Notes: a model not told the origin generated them from the letters alone. Positions 11,101 to 21,492 are shown, numbered from the stretch's first letter. The stretch is DNA of 64,000 bases from Trichomonas vaginalis G3 (GCF_026262505.1 NC_067203.1:11904001-11968000), one strand, 5' to 3'. Made by a program: numbers and translations.

Positions 11101-11240
11101 TGCTTTGCTTTAAATAATGAAATTCCCCAGTTTGAAAGCGCCATAACCCTACGTTTCTTTATAAGGCCTGGTAAAGTAATTGTTTCACAATGAATAGGCT
11201 GCTTTTTCTCCGAAAGAAGGTAATTATTAAAAGGTTTCAT
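8133..11240 (-). CDS. CARMIL-like leucine-rich repeat protein with basic tail
   Basis: The 1035-residue protein is intact. Residues 1 to about 110 look like the PH-like domain that opens CARMIL proteins. Residues about 150-560 are ribonuclease-inhibitor-type leucine-rich repeats, e.g. LRVLSVSNNLCTKTFG and LQVLDWSGNPISRPFISFLS. From about 640 the tail is low complexity, basic and proline/histidine rich, with several arginine clusters followed by TLQ or TIDG (RRHRRHANTLQGED, TLQPERKRRRRKV). CARMILs regulate actin capping protein and bind myosin I at the membrane; that role is inferred from architecture. I do not see the capping-protein-interaction motif (LxHxTxxRPK). TCACA directly precedes the ATG. 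Confidence 0.7.
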   Translation of the reverse strand: MKPFNNYLLSEKKQPIHCETITLPGLIKKRRVMALSNWGISLFKAKQPKIVEQHKWFDISQYEMNSTTNKLVFKDSILTFDVENGSELPNKIKSVLEKLMTQSEITGINKEFHSIPTQRSAFARIVALNPEKIKELNYFLRTTPDSIKITNENSKYIFNLIPLLPEVTSLEVELNESSQFMPKFLNFIKYDSQLKHIHFIGPLPNQYSVIAEALVSNMHSRLQCLSFTDSNLSQEQFLTLISILNSRNIYSLSFHNASPNSYYFFYNTVVPKIRIAPKFINMRSTSGILLQNLLTSRTIMLSLDNCNLEVSTIFEILSSNINNFKNLRVLSVSNNLCTKTFGENLVLPKLIHTIFANGVRWSGFHMKAFFEILFANFNGGLSLSLAQTNANTGEWKSIDDFLSFSQFKSLQVLDWSGNPISRPFISFLSRQKFLQTLIFNDCFTLNRPAEVKLFANYLEGSPIKRLVMNGTEATHLGDNLSLILNSLKKCQNIREISIEKHYAQNTFYNALKEFAKSTTKRCLISFDESSPVSYAELLDFLNFFLNDPNISTVICFPQNDISKYMGVETEYRDVNQLLDKFAMRYAFSKEYETVFDKPFKIPWFAYKFEFPEYITEEQLSSIVKQRGIPAELLQNNSLNVTPLVRGAGEPITTPIWSGTSKPKEIEGGRRHRHRTPMTIDNETPKRNSPNVIIQKEPRRRHRRHANTLQGEDIPENNEIKDRSPKNNEQKPNIEENNHHHHRNRRNPTPQPHTTHKKEDNIMKSPEIAQKIEPLRSSRRRSQSAKHQHKSPLCIEATNNLEIADDKNRFAKTEIKAVSLLKLNNSPPILEISPIREMEKPLVTNSHKHHHHAKTLAGDEDTSPATLQPDRQRRRRSVGKTIDGSDNKIEQKKTPSPKKIEENEDKEPQTLQPERKRRRRKVSVELQNFILKEEPKSKKAESSEEEPLFVPPIYLQNDEKPPEKLRRVRKHRKPLQNEDDAKWNMPTLPVYPVNDNIWDALSDNFILDQMIAEIKATPIDLHYHHMPDDPIKDSDN

Positions 11241-11245
11241 TGTGA
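11241..11245 (-). promoter_or_regulatory. Initiator (Inr) of the LRR gene
   Basis: Minus-strand TCACA sits against the ATG. It is shorter than the other initiators here but in the usual place. Confidence 0.45.
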
Positions 11246-11832
11246 AGAAAATTTATAAAAAAAAATAATGTCAACAGAAAGTTTAGATTATTGTTTTACT
11301 GGTCATTTAAATTAAAACCCTGACTTAACTATGCCACCACATTCATCTATTCAATTATCTCTAGGATTGGATGCATGATTGAATCAAATCATTTTTCAAG
11401 AGATTGAAACATATGGTTAGAGTATAGTTGAGGAAAGTGCTGAAATGCAAGGTAAATATAATAAAGGTAAGTATGAACAACCAGATATAAAAATTCATTC
11501 TCTGTAAATGAACTACAACTTTATTAAAGAGTGTTAATCTCTTTTATTTTTGTTGCAGATGCATATGTGATCTGGTCACATATATTACACACAGCATCAA
11601 CATTGGATATGAAATAATCATATTTGAATTCGAATGCAGTCGGCATATATATATAAAGTTTACTCTGCTCTGTCTGAACATCAAACGTATTCTCCGGTTG
11701 CTTGATCTCAGTTCAAAATATTGGTGGAATTCTAATTGAATACACTTCATTTCTTTCAATTTTTTTAATTGATAAATATTATCCATCTAGAGTTTGTTAT
11801 CATTTTAAATTTATTGTCCAATTTTTTGAATG
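11246..11832. other. Spacer before the transposon
   Basis: About 590 bases without a convincing gene; the short ORFs here look like chance. It ends with TTTTTGAATG (11823-11832), the left target-site duplication of the adjacent element. Confidence 0.5.
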
Positions 11833-14215
11833 GGGAAAATGTCTATTTCGAAAAAAATAATCGTCTTTCGGTCTATTTCGAAAATAATCGTCCCGATCAC
11901 GACGATAGAGGGCGAAATTATTAAAGATTGTATTTTGAAGTGAATGAATATATGCATAGATCATAACTCGTCTAGGCCGAGGTAAATATATAGTAAAGAA
12001 AGTGTTCAAGTTCTTATATAAAATCATAATTTCATTATATATGATATGTATTGATGATTGTTTGGGAACTTACTAAACATATTCTATATATCATAATTTT
12101 ATATTGAAAAATCCTATAAAATGACAATTTGTGAGTTTTCATTATATTAATCATGGTAAAGAAGTTTTTATGTGATTATGACCCTGTAATCTCTCTATTA
12201 TTCTGATAAATAAGTATGCTGAAGTGAATATATGAAAAATAAAGCACAAAATAATAATAAAAATAAATTTTTAGTCATAATAAGTAAGAAAGTAAGCACT
12301 ATATTTGTTTATCGTAGCAGTGATCTGGATCACTAGTATTAGAACGATTTTAACAAAAAAAGAATGTAAAATTTCTGAAAATCGAATTTTTTAAAGTAGT
12401 TGCCTGGCAAAATATATCTGTAGTGTAATGCGAGCATAAAGGAAGCTGATAATGAGAATATTTTAAAAAGATATTTTGAATCTGTAAAAAACTTTGAAAT
12501 TCATTTATTGATTGTACATTTGAGTTATACGTTGTTTAGTTATTCGAAATTTATAAAAGATTTCATTTTCGTTAATTTATGAATCAAAATATTGTAATAA
12601 TGGAGAATTTCGTTTGAATTTCGTATTGAATGTAGATTGCAATTGTAATGTTGATAAAATGATGTATAATTTGCTTAATTTGAGAGAGTTTGTAATAATA
12701 ATCGAGAAATATGAATTTTGAATGATTAAATAGAGACGAGTTCATCAATATAATCTGTTTCGAATCAGTATTTGATGTTCCCGTTCTCAACTTTAGCTGT
12801 TAATGAATACGTTAGCAGCATTCAACCATATTCATTCACTATAAATGAAATGAACAAGTAGTAATTGATGATATATGAAAGAGTTACATTGATCATTCTT
12901 GCTAATTCCTCATTATTTTTAAAATATTGACATTATTTTATATTTTCACTTAAAAATAAGTAAATTCATTACAACTTAACGTAAAAATAACTATTGAAAT
13001 AGTAAAAACGTGATTTAATGATGTGAAATTTCCAAATTTTTTTCAAAAAATAAAAAATAAATTCAAAAATTGTTAAAAAATCTATGAAAATCATAAATCT
13101 AAAATTATTTTGGAATTTTTGAGTAAGTAGATCAAGTTTAATATTTGTATATAATGTTATTTCTGCAAAAATTTATGATTTTTCTCAAAAATTTGTAATC
13201 AATTTTGATAGATATTACCTTTTAAGATAAACCAATTATATATCATAGCAAATGACTAATTTTAAAGATAAATTCTCATATATATCTCTTATAAAATCAA
13301 CAGCTTTATTCAAATTTTAAATTCTTGACAATTTTAGATGAATGATTGGCCAAAATTGTTAATTTATAACGTAACGCAATCATTACTGGTGAAGTATTCT
13401 GTCTAATAATCGATTTATTGATATTTTTTTGAAATATGAGACAAAAAACTGTTTTTTCACAAATTGTGCATATACACACTCATAAACATTACTACTTAAA
13501 CGATGTACCACAGCTATCTACCTAATATCTTAATCAATTTATGCAATTGCGATTTAACTCGATTTATATCGAATTTTAATCATTGAATAGATTTAGATTT
13601 CCTTAATACAATTCAGATCATCCATTATATTAATGATATGCTAAATATTTCATAATAATAAAAAAAATTAAGAGAATTATCACATTTTATTATTGTGAAT
13701 CATCACCTTAAACTATGTATTTATTAAAGGCCTCGTTGCAAACACAAATAATAATTGATAATATTTTTTATATTAAATACAATATATTTGGGCTAAACAA
13801 CAGCGTTATTGTTATATTCTCGTATATGTTAGCACAAATAATATATTGTTATCTTATAAACACAATATTTTTTTTAGAATTAAATAAGCATAATACTTTT
13901 TATGTATTAACACAATAGCACAGTTACAAAACGTTAGTCTTAGTATTAGGCTATCTGATTATATGTGAAAATAGTGAGAAATATCATAATTTGTCTTGCA
14001 ATCTTCTAATTAATCTCATAAAAAAGCATAACATAGTATTTTTATTATATAAATAAATTGCAAATAGTATGCTTTAGTAGCGCCTAAAAAGCCAAGGATC
14101 TAAAATAACTCTATGGTGGAGAATTATGCATTTTAATGTCTATCGTCGTGATCGGAACGATTATTTTCGAAATAGACCGAAAGACGATTATTTTTTTCGA
14201 AATAGACATTCTCCC
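11833..14215. mobile_element. Non-autonomous MULE-like DNA transposon, 2383 bp
   Basis: The ends are terminal inverted repeats. 11841-11908 and 14140-14207 are reverse complements with one mismatch in 68, and the match continues imperfectly to the outer ends (GGGAAAAT left, GGGAGAAT right when inverted). Within each repeat the block TCTATTTCGAAAA plus AATCGTC occurs twice. Both sides carry the same 10 bases, TTTTTGAATG (11823-11832 and 14216-14225), a target-site duplication. The interior is AT-rich with no ORF above 70 codons, so no transposase. Long inverted repeats with G-rich ends and a 9-10 bp duplication are typical of Mutator-like elements, known from trichomonads; the superfamily call is inference. 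Confidence 0.85.
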
Positions 14216-14237
14216 TTTTTGAATGTAAAATAATTTT

Positions 14238-14244
14238 TCATCGA
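14238..14244 (+). promoter_or_regulatory. Initiator (Inr) of the Sec12-like gene
   Basis: TCATCGA about 13 bases before the ATG fits the trichomonad initiator. It lies just outside the transposon's right target duplication, so the core promoter survived the insertion. Confidence 0.5.
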
Positions 14245-14256
14245 CATTTTTGACAA

Positions 14257-15396
14257 ATGTTTGAGATTGGATACCCAGCTTATTCAGTTTCTCCAGGTTG
14301 CCTTCCGAAAACAGTGTACATTGCAGGTGGTGGAGGCAAATCTAAAGTTGGAATTGATAACTCTCTTAAAGTTGCCCAACTTGAGAAAAAAGGACTCCAA
14401 TTAGTTCACAAATATGATTTTGATGACGTTGTTTCAATGGTTACATATGATACAAATGGCCAAAAGTTTATTGCTGCAGCAATTGGTCCTTGTATCAAAT
14501 TGTTCGATAAGAAATTCCACGAACTTTCATCTTTCGATACAGAAACTACAGAACTTCTCTTCCGCAATATAGAATTTTCACCAGATAGCAAAAAACTTAT
14601 TGCTATTGATGGAAGCAACGTTATTTATCTTTTATCTGTGCCAGGACTTCGTCTTCTTGGCAAAAGCGAGACATCATTATCAGATACAGGCAAAGTACTT
14701 GTTCAAAGAGGCCTTTTTTACAAGCATAAACCAGATTCTTACTGTATTCTTGTAGCAAACGCAAAAGGAATCAAAATGCTCGAGCCAAACGAGCATCTGG
14801 ATGTTATAGCTTCTACTGATGATGATTTTGGCTGCGAGCCAAGAAACGTTTCTGTTTATAACGACCTCATTACTGTTTGTGGTAATAATGTTGCAGAAAG
14901 AAAATGCTTAATAGTACAAGCACAATACAAAGATGATAAATTACAGATAATCAAAAGAAAAGAACACATCAAAATTTTAATTACAGCGGCTCATTCAAAT
15001 GAAAAAGAAATAGCTCTTGGAACATGCAATGGTGATGTTCATGTTCTAGAAAGGAACACCCTTAAGCAAATTTACTATAGAAAAGAAGTACATAAATCCC
15101 CAATTACTTCAATTACTCAAATCGAAGACGCTGTCATTACATCTTCAATTGATAGAAGATCAGCAGTTGTAAGAAGGCCAAAGGGATCATTATTACCGTT
15201 CGGAATCTTCTTAATGTTGTTGATGCTCCTTATTTCGTTCTACGTTTATTTAGTTGTCTACGAAGGAAGAAAACCAGAAAATGACTTACAGTTGGCCAAA
15301 GAATTCTTAGAAAATTATTACAATAAAACATCTACAGCGATTATGACCAAATTCGGAGAAATCAAGGAGAAAATCGAAGTTCTTAAGAAGAAATAA
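14257..15396 (+). CDS. SEC12: Sec12/PREB-type guanine nucleotide exchange factor for Sar1
   Basis: The 379-residue protein has the Sec12 layout: a seven-bladed WD-type propeller (residues 1 to about 300), one membrane span at about 312-333 (FGIFLMLLMLLISFYVYLVV), and a short lumenal tail. The diagnostic piece is IAGGGGKSKVGIDNSLKV at residues ~27-44, which matches the potassium-binding K-loop (GGGG-xx-K-x-G-xx-N) used by Sec12 to eject GDP from Sar1. Length and topology fit a type II ER membrane protein that starts COPII coat assembly. Family identity is strong from this motif plus topology; activity is inferred. A transposon ends 41 bases upstream. Confidence 0.85.
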   Translation: MFEIGYPAYSVSPGCLPKTVYIAGGGGKSKVGIDNSLKVAQLEKKGLQLVHKYDFDDVVSMVTYDTNGQKFIAAAIGPCIKLFDKKFHELSSFDTETTELLFRNIEFSPDSKKLIAIDGSNVIYLLSVPGLRLLGKSETSLSDTGKVLVQRGLFYKHKPDSYCILVANAKGIKMLEPNEHLDVIASTDDDFGCEPRNVSVYNDLITVCGNNVAERKCLIVQAQYKDDKLQIIKRKEHIKILITAAHSNEKEIALGTCNGDVHVLERNTLKQIYYRKEVHKSPITSITQIEDAVITSSIDRRSAVVRRPKGSLLPFGIFLMLLMLLISFYVYLVVYEGRKPENDLQLAKEFLENYYNKTSTAIMTKFGEIKEKIEVLKKK

Positions 15397-15580
15397 ACTA
15401 TACCTATTCAAATATTTGTAATTCTATCATTTTTTCCCCTCATTTTGAATTCAATAAAAAATTTTTTTAAGACATTACTCAACAATCAATCAGCTATGAG
15501 ACTTTCATTGAACAATTTCACATCGTTTGAACATAAATTTTTTGTAAGGCTTGCTTATTGAAACAATATTTTAAAATTAA

Positions 15581-16620
15581 GGGTGCACCCGTATGTACGT
15601 TTATTTGAGAGGAGGAGGATTACCCTCTCAATTTTGAGGGATTCGTTAGTTTATTTTCTCGATGAATATGCAATAAAATTTGATTTTTACCTTATCAATA
15701 TACTTCATATAATATACACATGTTCATGTAAAAACTTTTTTCCAAAATCCTCAAGAATTAAGGGATTTTTGAATTTTAAGAATTTTTTTCGAATTTTTTC
15801 GAAAAAAAAATATTTTCAGAACAGCCTTAACGGCTAAGATTTAGGAACAATGTTAAGTATCAAAAAGAAAGGAGGTCTGATATAGACAACAGATATCGTT
15901 GAAGGTTGAAAAAATCTCTAATATTTGAGCCAAAAATTTCAAATTTTAATTTTTTGAAAAAAGAGGCCACCCGTATGTACGTTTATTTGAGAGGAGGAGG
16001 ATTATATTTTTGAAAGGGTGAAACATTATGAATATGTTAATTATATAATAATATGTATTATTATAAAAAAGAAAAAATAAAGCACGTGAAAATTTTTCTT
16101 TCTTGATTTTTTACAAAATCTACTTAGAATTATGCAAATATGACTAAATAATTATAAATTTCAAGTTAAATTTTAATTTTGATAAATAATTTAAATTTCA
16201 AAATATCAAGTTCAGTTCGACTATGTATGTAGTAATTCCTCAATAAAGTGCCAAAACCCTATTAAAATATATGAACGTTTTCAACATTTTAATGTTTTTA
16301 TTTAAAAATTTGATGGAATATGAGCTTCAAACAATTATTATGTAAATAAAAATAATTAAATATATGTATTTATTCGTATTACAACCGTAGTAAGTCGATT
16401 CTTCCTTTCTTCTACTGAGTTTTGAATTTGATTTCGAATTGTAAAGAGATTCAAAGGGAAAATACTAGCGGATAAAAACTACCTCCATGAAAGGGTCATA
16501 ATGGAGTCATGTTGTATTTTTTGATATTTTTTGCTTTTCGAGCCTAAATAGGTAGCCAAGATAATGCCTAAAAATAAGGTTCTAAATTCTGAAGTTTACA
16601 TGATCCTCTCGTGTGCACCC
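15581..16620. mobile_element. Candidate TTAA-flanked non-autonomous element, 1040 bp
   Basis: The left end GGGTGCACCCG and the right end (inverted GGGTGCACACG) match at 10 of 11 positions, and each is flanked by TTAA (15577-15580 and 16621-16624). A 37-base block beginning CACCCGTATGTACGTTTATT occurs near the left end (from 15586) and again at about 15966, so one end may have been duplicated internally. No coding capacity is seen. TTAA target duplication is the habit of piggyBac-type elements, but the inverted repeats are short and chance cannot be excluded because TTAA is common in AT-rich DNA. Confidence 0.55.
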
Positions 16621-16874
16621 TTAACTGGATTTTAGCACCTAAAGAAAGATTAAAATGATGTCTACCATATTGGTCATGTCATATGGCTTAGTTTTGCATT
16701 AAAAAATCAAAAATCAAAAAAATCTTTGAAAATCCTGATTGTTATTTCATAATGCCAATGTGAAAAATCCTATTTTTCTTATGAATATCTAAAATATTCG
16801 ATAAAAAAGGAAATGTGCAAGACCTTGTGCTCGAACAAAATCTCGATTTTGCCTCTCAAAATTTTAGAGAAAAA

Positions 16875-19838
16875 ATGGAAGAAGTAACAGAACTTCTTCG
16901 CATGTCATACTCAGCAACATCAACAGAAGAAGTTCAGCAAGTAACTCAAGCACTTCTTGAACTCCATCAGAATCCAGACGCGATTGCAATCTTTTTACAA
17001 ATATTTTCTTCACCAAATAACAGAACTATTAAGCAATCTGCAGTCATTAACCTTGGCAAGACTCTAAAGAACACATGGAAGTCTGTTTTCTGTGGAAATG
17101 AAAACGGAGAAAATCTAAAAAAGTCAATCATCGAGATTTTTACAAACGAAACAGACAATGTCATCACATTTACTCTAGTTCATGCTATTGATACTATTTT
17201 AAAGACAGATGCTGCAACTTGGACAGAATATTTTAATCTCATCTTTCAATTAGCACAAGGAGACACAACACATTTAGCATTGTCTCTCTACCTTGCCCAA
17301 TATTACATACCCAAATTAAACCCAGAACAATTTGATGTTGATGCATTTTCTCAATTAGCAGCTACAGCATTACAATCAACTGATCACGATATCATTGTTC
17401 ACGCCTGTGGTCTTGCTTCTGTCATTATCTACTACACAAATCTCACAGAAAGTAAAAGTGTTCAATTATTATTTGATTTGATGATGAACGCATTCCAAAC
17501 ATCACTTTCCGATGCCAGCCTAGCAGCAAGAATATCAGCACGTCTTGCTTTCTGCTTTAAGACAGAAGATTTCCATATTCCTGCACCAGAATTATTAGAT
17601 TCTCTTCTAAACTTATTTAATACAAAAGGATTAGATCCAAAACTATATGGACCGATCTATACATTGATTGAAGAACTTATTGCACGTTTCGGTAAGTCAT
17701 TACGCGAAAAAGTTCCACAAATTTTACAACATACAATATTAACAGCATCACAACTGTTTTTAGAAGACAAATTGTATGAATACCAAGAGGACATGATCTT
17801 CATTCTTGGCACAATTGAAACAGCTAGTACAACCATCAGAAGCCGTAGTTTCTTCAACGAATTATTACAAGCAATTCAAGTTCACGATGACGACGAAAAT
17901 CCATCACTTTTTGCAGCTAAAATTATTTCATTATATAACTGCATCGAACATTCTAGTGAATCAGTTATGAAGCACATTGATGACATCTGCGAATATCTTG
18001 TCCAACGTCTTAACTACGACAATCTTTGTGTCCAAGAGGTATCAGTCATGTCTATTGAAGAAATTGGCAAATTGTTACAAGAAGGACAAGATTCTATCGG
18101 AAACAACATTTTAAGACCATTAATCAGCATGATCTGCCAAGATGAAATCGATATCACTAATCCAGATGTTGTCTCTATCTTAGAACATTCATTCGATGCA
18201 ATTGCAAAAATATTATCAACAATCAACATCGAATCTATTGATGATGCAACAATTTTGTTACAACGTATTAAATTATTCATTGATAATGATGTTTGTCCTT
18301 CTAAATGCATCAATGTTCTTTCTAATTTGGTCTTTTCTCTTGGAATCCAAGTCACTAGATTCTCGGAAGACTTATTCAGTTTAATTAGTGATTGGGTTAA
18401 TTTGGCCGAAAACGATGACACAACATTGAAACAAAATGTCATTGAAGCACTTGGTAACATGTTAAGATTCTGTGAAAATACTCCAGAAGAACAACTTCGT
18501 ATTTCTTTAGAGTATATCATTGGATCATATGAAACCGATGATTTGGAAATTCGATCCGCAATCATTGTTGCAATCGAAAACATGATTTTGATCAAGAGTC
18601 CAATTCTTATGTATTACAAAGACCAAATCATTTCTATTGTCGAACACGCTATGAATTTGTATATCACAACCGCTCCAGAAGATGAAAACGACTCAGACGA
18701 AAATGCAGATGATATTGATGACGAAGAAGAAGATTTCGAAGAATCGAGAGAACAGTTACAAATCAGATATATCCATGATGCAGTTTTAATGGTTAGAATG
18801 ATCTATAAATACTATCCAGAACTTTCACCCGAAAACGATGAAGAATGGATGAATATGATCTTGAACATGATGGGCTCCGGATCCGAGGACATCCAAGTTG
18901 CAGCATCACAAGCTGCTTCATATTTATCGATCAGAAAGGCATCACAAGGAATCGAACTAAATTCATTCTATGAAGCAGCAATTAAAAACTTGGAAGAATC
19001 CAATTTCGTTCAAGCATCATCATTCAAATACTTTGCATGTTTATTTGAAAACAACGTCATTCCAGACGAATCAGTTATTTCAGAAGTTTTGAAACAAGCT
19101 ACAATCACACTCAAGAAAGACTTCGATGACGATGATGGTACATTCCTTGATAACTCAGCACGATTATATCGATTCCTTGCTAGTGTTGCAACAATGTTCC
19201 CACAGATGTTCCCTCTCAATGAGTTTCTTGATCACGGAAACAAACTTATGAAAGAAGACTCTAATTTCGAGAAATCACAGTATCTTGGTGTTCTGCGACA
19301 GTTGTACAATTCTACAGAATTACCCGATATTCCAAAGAAATTTGTTGTTAAACAATTCATGAATATCGATATTTGTGATTTTTCAGTTATTCCAGAGCCA
19401 ATTCTCGGTATAATGTCCATCACCGAGAAAGAACCACAGATTGTTTACAAACACTTAGAAGGAATAATCGAACGACTTCTTGATATCCTTCAATCAGATG
19501 AAACTAGTGAAATGCACTATTTCAGTACTATTTCAGATTGTATTTCTCTTTTGTGCACATTCATGAAGAAGTTCCCAGATGATATTCCATGGGAAGAATG
19601 CATTTCATGCATCACCGCACATTTACCAGTTCGAGGTGATGATATTGAAGCAGAGAACATTTATTCTACATTAGTTTCATTAGTTAATGAAAGATCAGAA
19701 TTCGAATCATTTAAACAAATTTTTTATGATGGATTCAAATCAGCACTCGAAAATCAAGAACTTATTCAACAATACAAGTTATCAGAATCAACACTTCAAT
19801 CAATTACTAACTATGTTTCAAAGGGCCCTTATGAATGA
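16875..19838 (+). CDS. Importin-beta family karyopherin (HEAT-repeat nuclear transport receptor)
   Basis: From the ATG at 16875 the protein has 987 residues; the same frame runs open upstream to 16815 without an ATG. The N-terminal ~100 residues resemble an importin-beta N-terminal domain (VTELLRMSYSATSTEEVQQV, then FSSPNNRTIKQSAVINLGKT). The rest is a HEAT solenoid. An acidic stretch near residue 620-645 (DSDENADDIDDEEEDFEE) resembles the acidic loops of the IPO4/IPO5-Kap121/123 group. Such receptors carry ribosomal proteins and histones through nuclear pores and release them on RanGTP; the subgroup is inference. TCAAAATTTT lies about 15 bases upstream, a weak initiator. Confidence 0.75.
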   Translation: MEEVTELLRMSYSATSTEEVQQVTQALLELHQNPDAIAIFLQIFSSPNNRTIKQSAVINLGKTLKNTWKSVFCGNENGENLKKSIIEIFTNETDNVITFTLVHAIDTILKTDAATWTEYFNLIFQLAQGDTTHLALSLYLAQYYIPKLNPEQFDVDAFSQLAATALQSTDHDIIVHACGLASVIIYYTNLTESKSVQLLFDLMMNAFQTSLSDASLAARISARLAFCFKTEDFHIPAPELLDSLLNLFNTKGLDPKLYGPIYTLIEELIARFGKSLREKVPQILQHTILTASQLFLEDKLYEYQEDMIFILGTIETASTTIRSRSFFNELLQAIQVHDDDENPSLFAAKIISLYNCIEHSSESVMKHIDDICEYLVQRLNYDNLCVQEVSVMSIEEIGKLLQEGQDSIGNNILRPLISMICQDEIDITNPDVVSILEHSFDAIAKILSTINIESIDDATILLQRIKLFIDNDVCPSKCINVLSNLVFSLGIQVTRFSEDLFSLISDWVNLAENDDTTLKQNVIEALGNMLRFCENTPEEQLRISLEYIIGSYETDDLEIRSAIIVAIENMILIKSPILMYYKDQIISIVEHAMNLYITTAPEDENDSDENADDIDDEEEDFEESREQLQIRYIHDAVLMVRMIYKYYPELSPENDEEWMNMILNMMGSGSEDIQVAASQAASYLSIRKASQGIELNSFYEAAIKNLEESNFVQASSFKYFACLFENNVIPDESVISEVLKQATITLKKDFDDDDGTFLDNSARLYRFLASVATMFPQMFPLNEFLDHGNKLMKEDSNFEKSQYLGVLRQLYNSTELPDIPKKFVVKQFMNIDICDFSVIPEPILGIMSITEKEPQIVYKHLEGIIERLLDILQSDETSEMHYFSTISDCISLLCTFMKKFPDDIPWEECISCITAHLPVRGDDIEAENIYSTLVSLVNERSEFESFKQIFYDGFKSALENQELIQQYKLSESTLQSITNYVSKGPYE

Positions 19839-20189
19839 AATATTATATTTTTAGATTTTTTTTTCTTAGAGATATAAAGATTAATATAAACTTTTTACCT
19901 AAACCTATTTACCTAGGTAAATTCTCCCTATCGTTTTCCTGCCTCAATATTGAGTGAATCCCTATCAAAAATTTGAACAAGAAACCCCACGAAAGAAAAA
20001 GAGTTTATTTCTTGATATTGAAATGTAGTCTGAAAGTAATATTGAAATTTATTCAAACTGCGAGACAATAAGTGCAAGTTCACTTTTAAATTGCGAGATA
20101 TTATACAAATTATTCTGTAAACTGTTCAAGATTGATTACTTATCCTTTTGTCTCGTAGTTATTACTATAAAAACTATTTACAGGATTTA
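19839..20189. other. Spacer between convergent genes with a 14-base palindrome
   Basis: No gene. TTTACCTAGGTAAA at 19908-19921 is a perfect palindrome of unknown role, possibly 3'-end related, possibly chance. Confidence 0.4.
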
Positions 20190-21482
20190 TTATATTTTTA
20201 TTGGCAACCCTATGAAATCAAAAACAATTAAATTAAAAAAGTGATCACCATCTGCACTCTCTCCGGTTTGAGTTATTTTGAAAGATACAAAATATTCGTT
20301 TGTTTGAAGCGGAAATTCTTTGATTTCAGACCTCTTAAATTCATAATATTTATCGTTATCTAAAACAACTGTTGTTCCATCTTCTTTGATTCCTTCTAAC
20401 TTCCATCTCCTCAAAAGATCAGGATCATCTGCGCATGTTGATTGTAAAATATATGATGTTGGGCATAATTTATATCCTTTTAGATCAGCTTTTATCCATG
20501 AATTAGAATCATTTTGAGTATAGAAATCACAATCATTTCTATAAGAATTTATATCTGATAAACTTCCACTAAATACAGATGAAGCTGTAAATTCCATTTT
20601 AATTTCTTCAGAAGCTTTTACAATTTCATAAACATATATAGAATTATTTGAGATTGTAAATTGATTTTTAATTAAAGGCTTTTCGAATGATGAAATAGGG
20701 TCTTTCGAGATTTCAATATTTGCTCCAAGATTTGAATGATATTTCTTTAATGTTTCGTTATATATAGAAAGAAGAACTGTTTCGAATGAATGTTCAATAC
20801 AAAATGTATAAATTCTGTCATATATTTCACATGAACAAAATGATAAGTTGATATATCGAAATAAATCGAATAATGTATTGTTATTCTTGCAGATTTCTAA
20901 AAGTAATAAAGATAATTGATCTTCGTTTTCAACTTTTAATGTTTTCGATTGCAATATTTTCTCACAGAATTCATAGCCGTATTTTGAAAAATGTTCAATG
21001 ATATCATTCTCATCGAAACAGTATAAATGTGATGAAATGAATTCAATACATTCGTTTTCACTTCTAATGTCTTTTTCGAAAACTGAAACTTCATACTTTT
21101 CAAAAACGTTTTCGTTAGTAATAGATTTGTCGTGTTTAACATGCTCAATATACAATTGTATGAATAGTTGATTACCAAAATGTTTACCGATTTCAAAGAT
21201 GTCATGATAATGTGGTTCATCTTCTTCAAACTCAAGTTTTCCTGTATCAAGAAAGTTTATAACTATATCAATAGAATCTTCGCATTTAAGATCTAGATTT
21301 GCTTCAATTGATCTTATTGTTTTATTGATAATGTACTTTTCTTTGATTAAATCTGAAAAACAAACTGCTGATGACTTTTTTGTTTTGATTGTTCGACCAT
21401 TAATGTTAATATTTAATGGTCCATATTCTGTAAGAAAACTAACACGTGTTAATTCATTACACAACTTGTGAAATTTTACCAT
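20190..21482 (-). CDS. BTB-like plus F5/8 type C (discoidin-like) domain protein
   Basis: Start chosen at 21482 (MVKFHKLCNEL; 430 residues), because the initiator TCATTTTTCT abuts it and the in-frame ATG upstream would add a phenylalanine-rich leader lying over the promoter. Residues ~25-110 form a divergent BTB/POZ-like domain (ININGRTIKTKKSSAVCFSD, later FLDTGKLEF); a helical linker follows; the last ~150 residues form an F5/8C-like jelly roll (DFYTQNDSNSWIKADLKGYK, RRWKLEGIKEDGTTVVLDND, YFVSFKITQTG). This architecture is expanded in trichomonads. In other eukaryotes such proteins serve as adaptors, e.g. for cullin ligases; function here is not known. Confidence 0.75.
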   Translation of the reverse strand: MVKFHKLCNELTRVSFLTEYGPLNININGRTIKTKKSSAVCFSDLIKEKYIINKTIRSIEANLDLKCEDSIDIVINFLDTGKLEFEEDEPHYHDIFEIGKHFGNQLFIQLYIEHVKHDKSITNENVFEKYEVSVFEKDIRSENECIEFISSHLYCFDENDIIEHFSKYGYEFCEKILQSKTLKVENEDQLSLLLLEICKNNNTLFDLFRYINLSFCSCEIYDRIYTFCIEHSFETVLLSIYNETLKKYHSNLGANIEISKDPISSFEKPLIKNQFTISNNSIYVYEIVKASEEIKMEFTASSVFSGSLSDINSYRNDCDFYTQNDSNSWIKADLKGYKLCPTSYILQSTCADDPDLLRRWKLEGIKEDGTTVVLDNDKYYEFKRSEIKEFPLQTNEYFVSFKITQTGESADGDHFFNLIVFDFIGLPIKI

Positions 21483-21492
21483 AGAAAAATGA
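21483..21492 (-). promoter_or_regulatory. Initiator (Inr) fixing the BTB-F5/8C start
   Basis: Minus-strand TCATTTTTCT lies directly before the ATG at 21482. Confidence 0.65.

Noticed and set aside
16815..16874. Upstream extension of the karyopherin by 20 codons
   Set aside because: It lacks an ATG; the first ATG in frame is at 16875.
18014..18595. 193-codon minus-strand ORF
   Set aside because: It lies wholly within the karyopherin gene, has no promoter and no recognisable domain.
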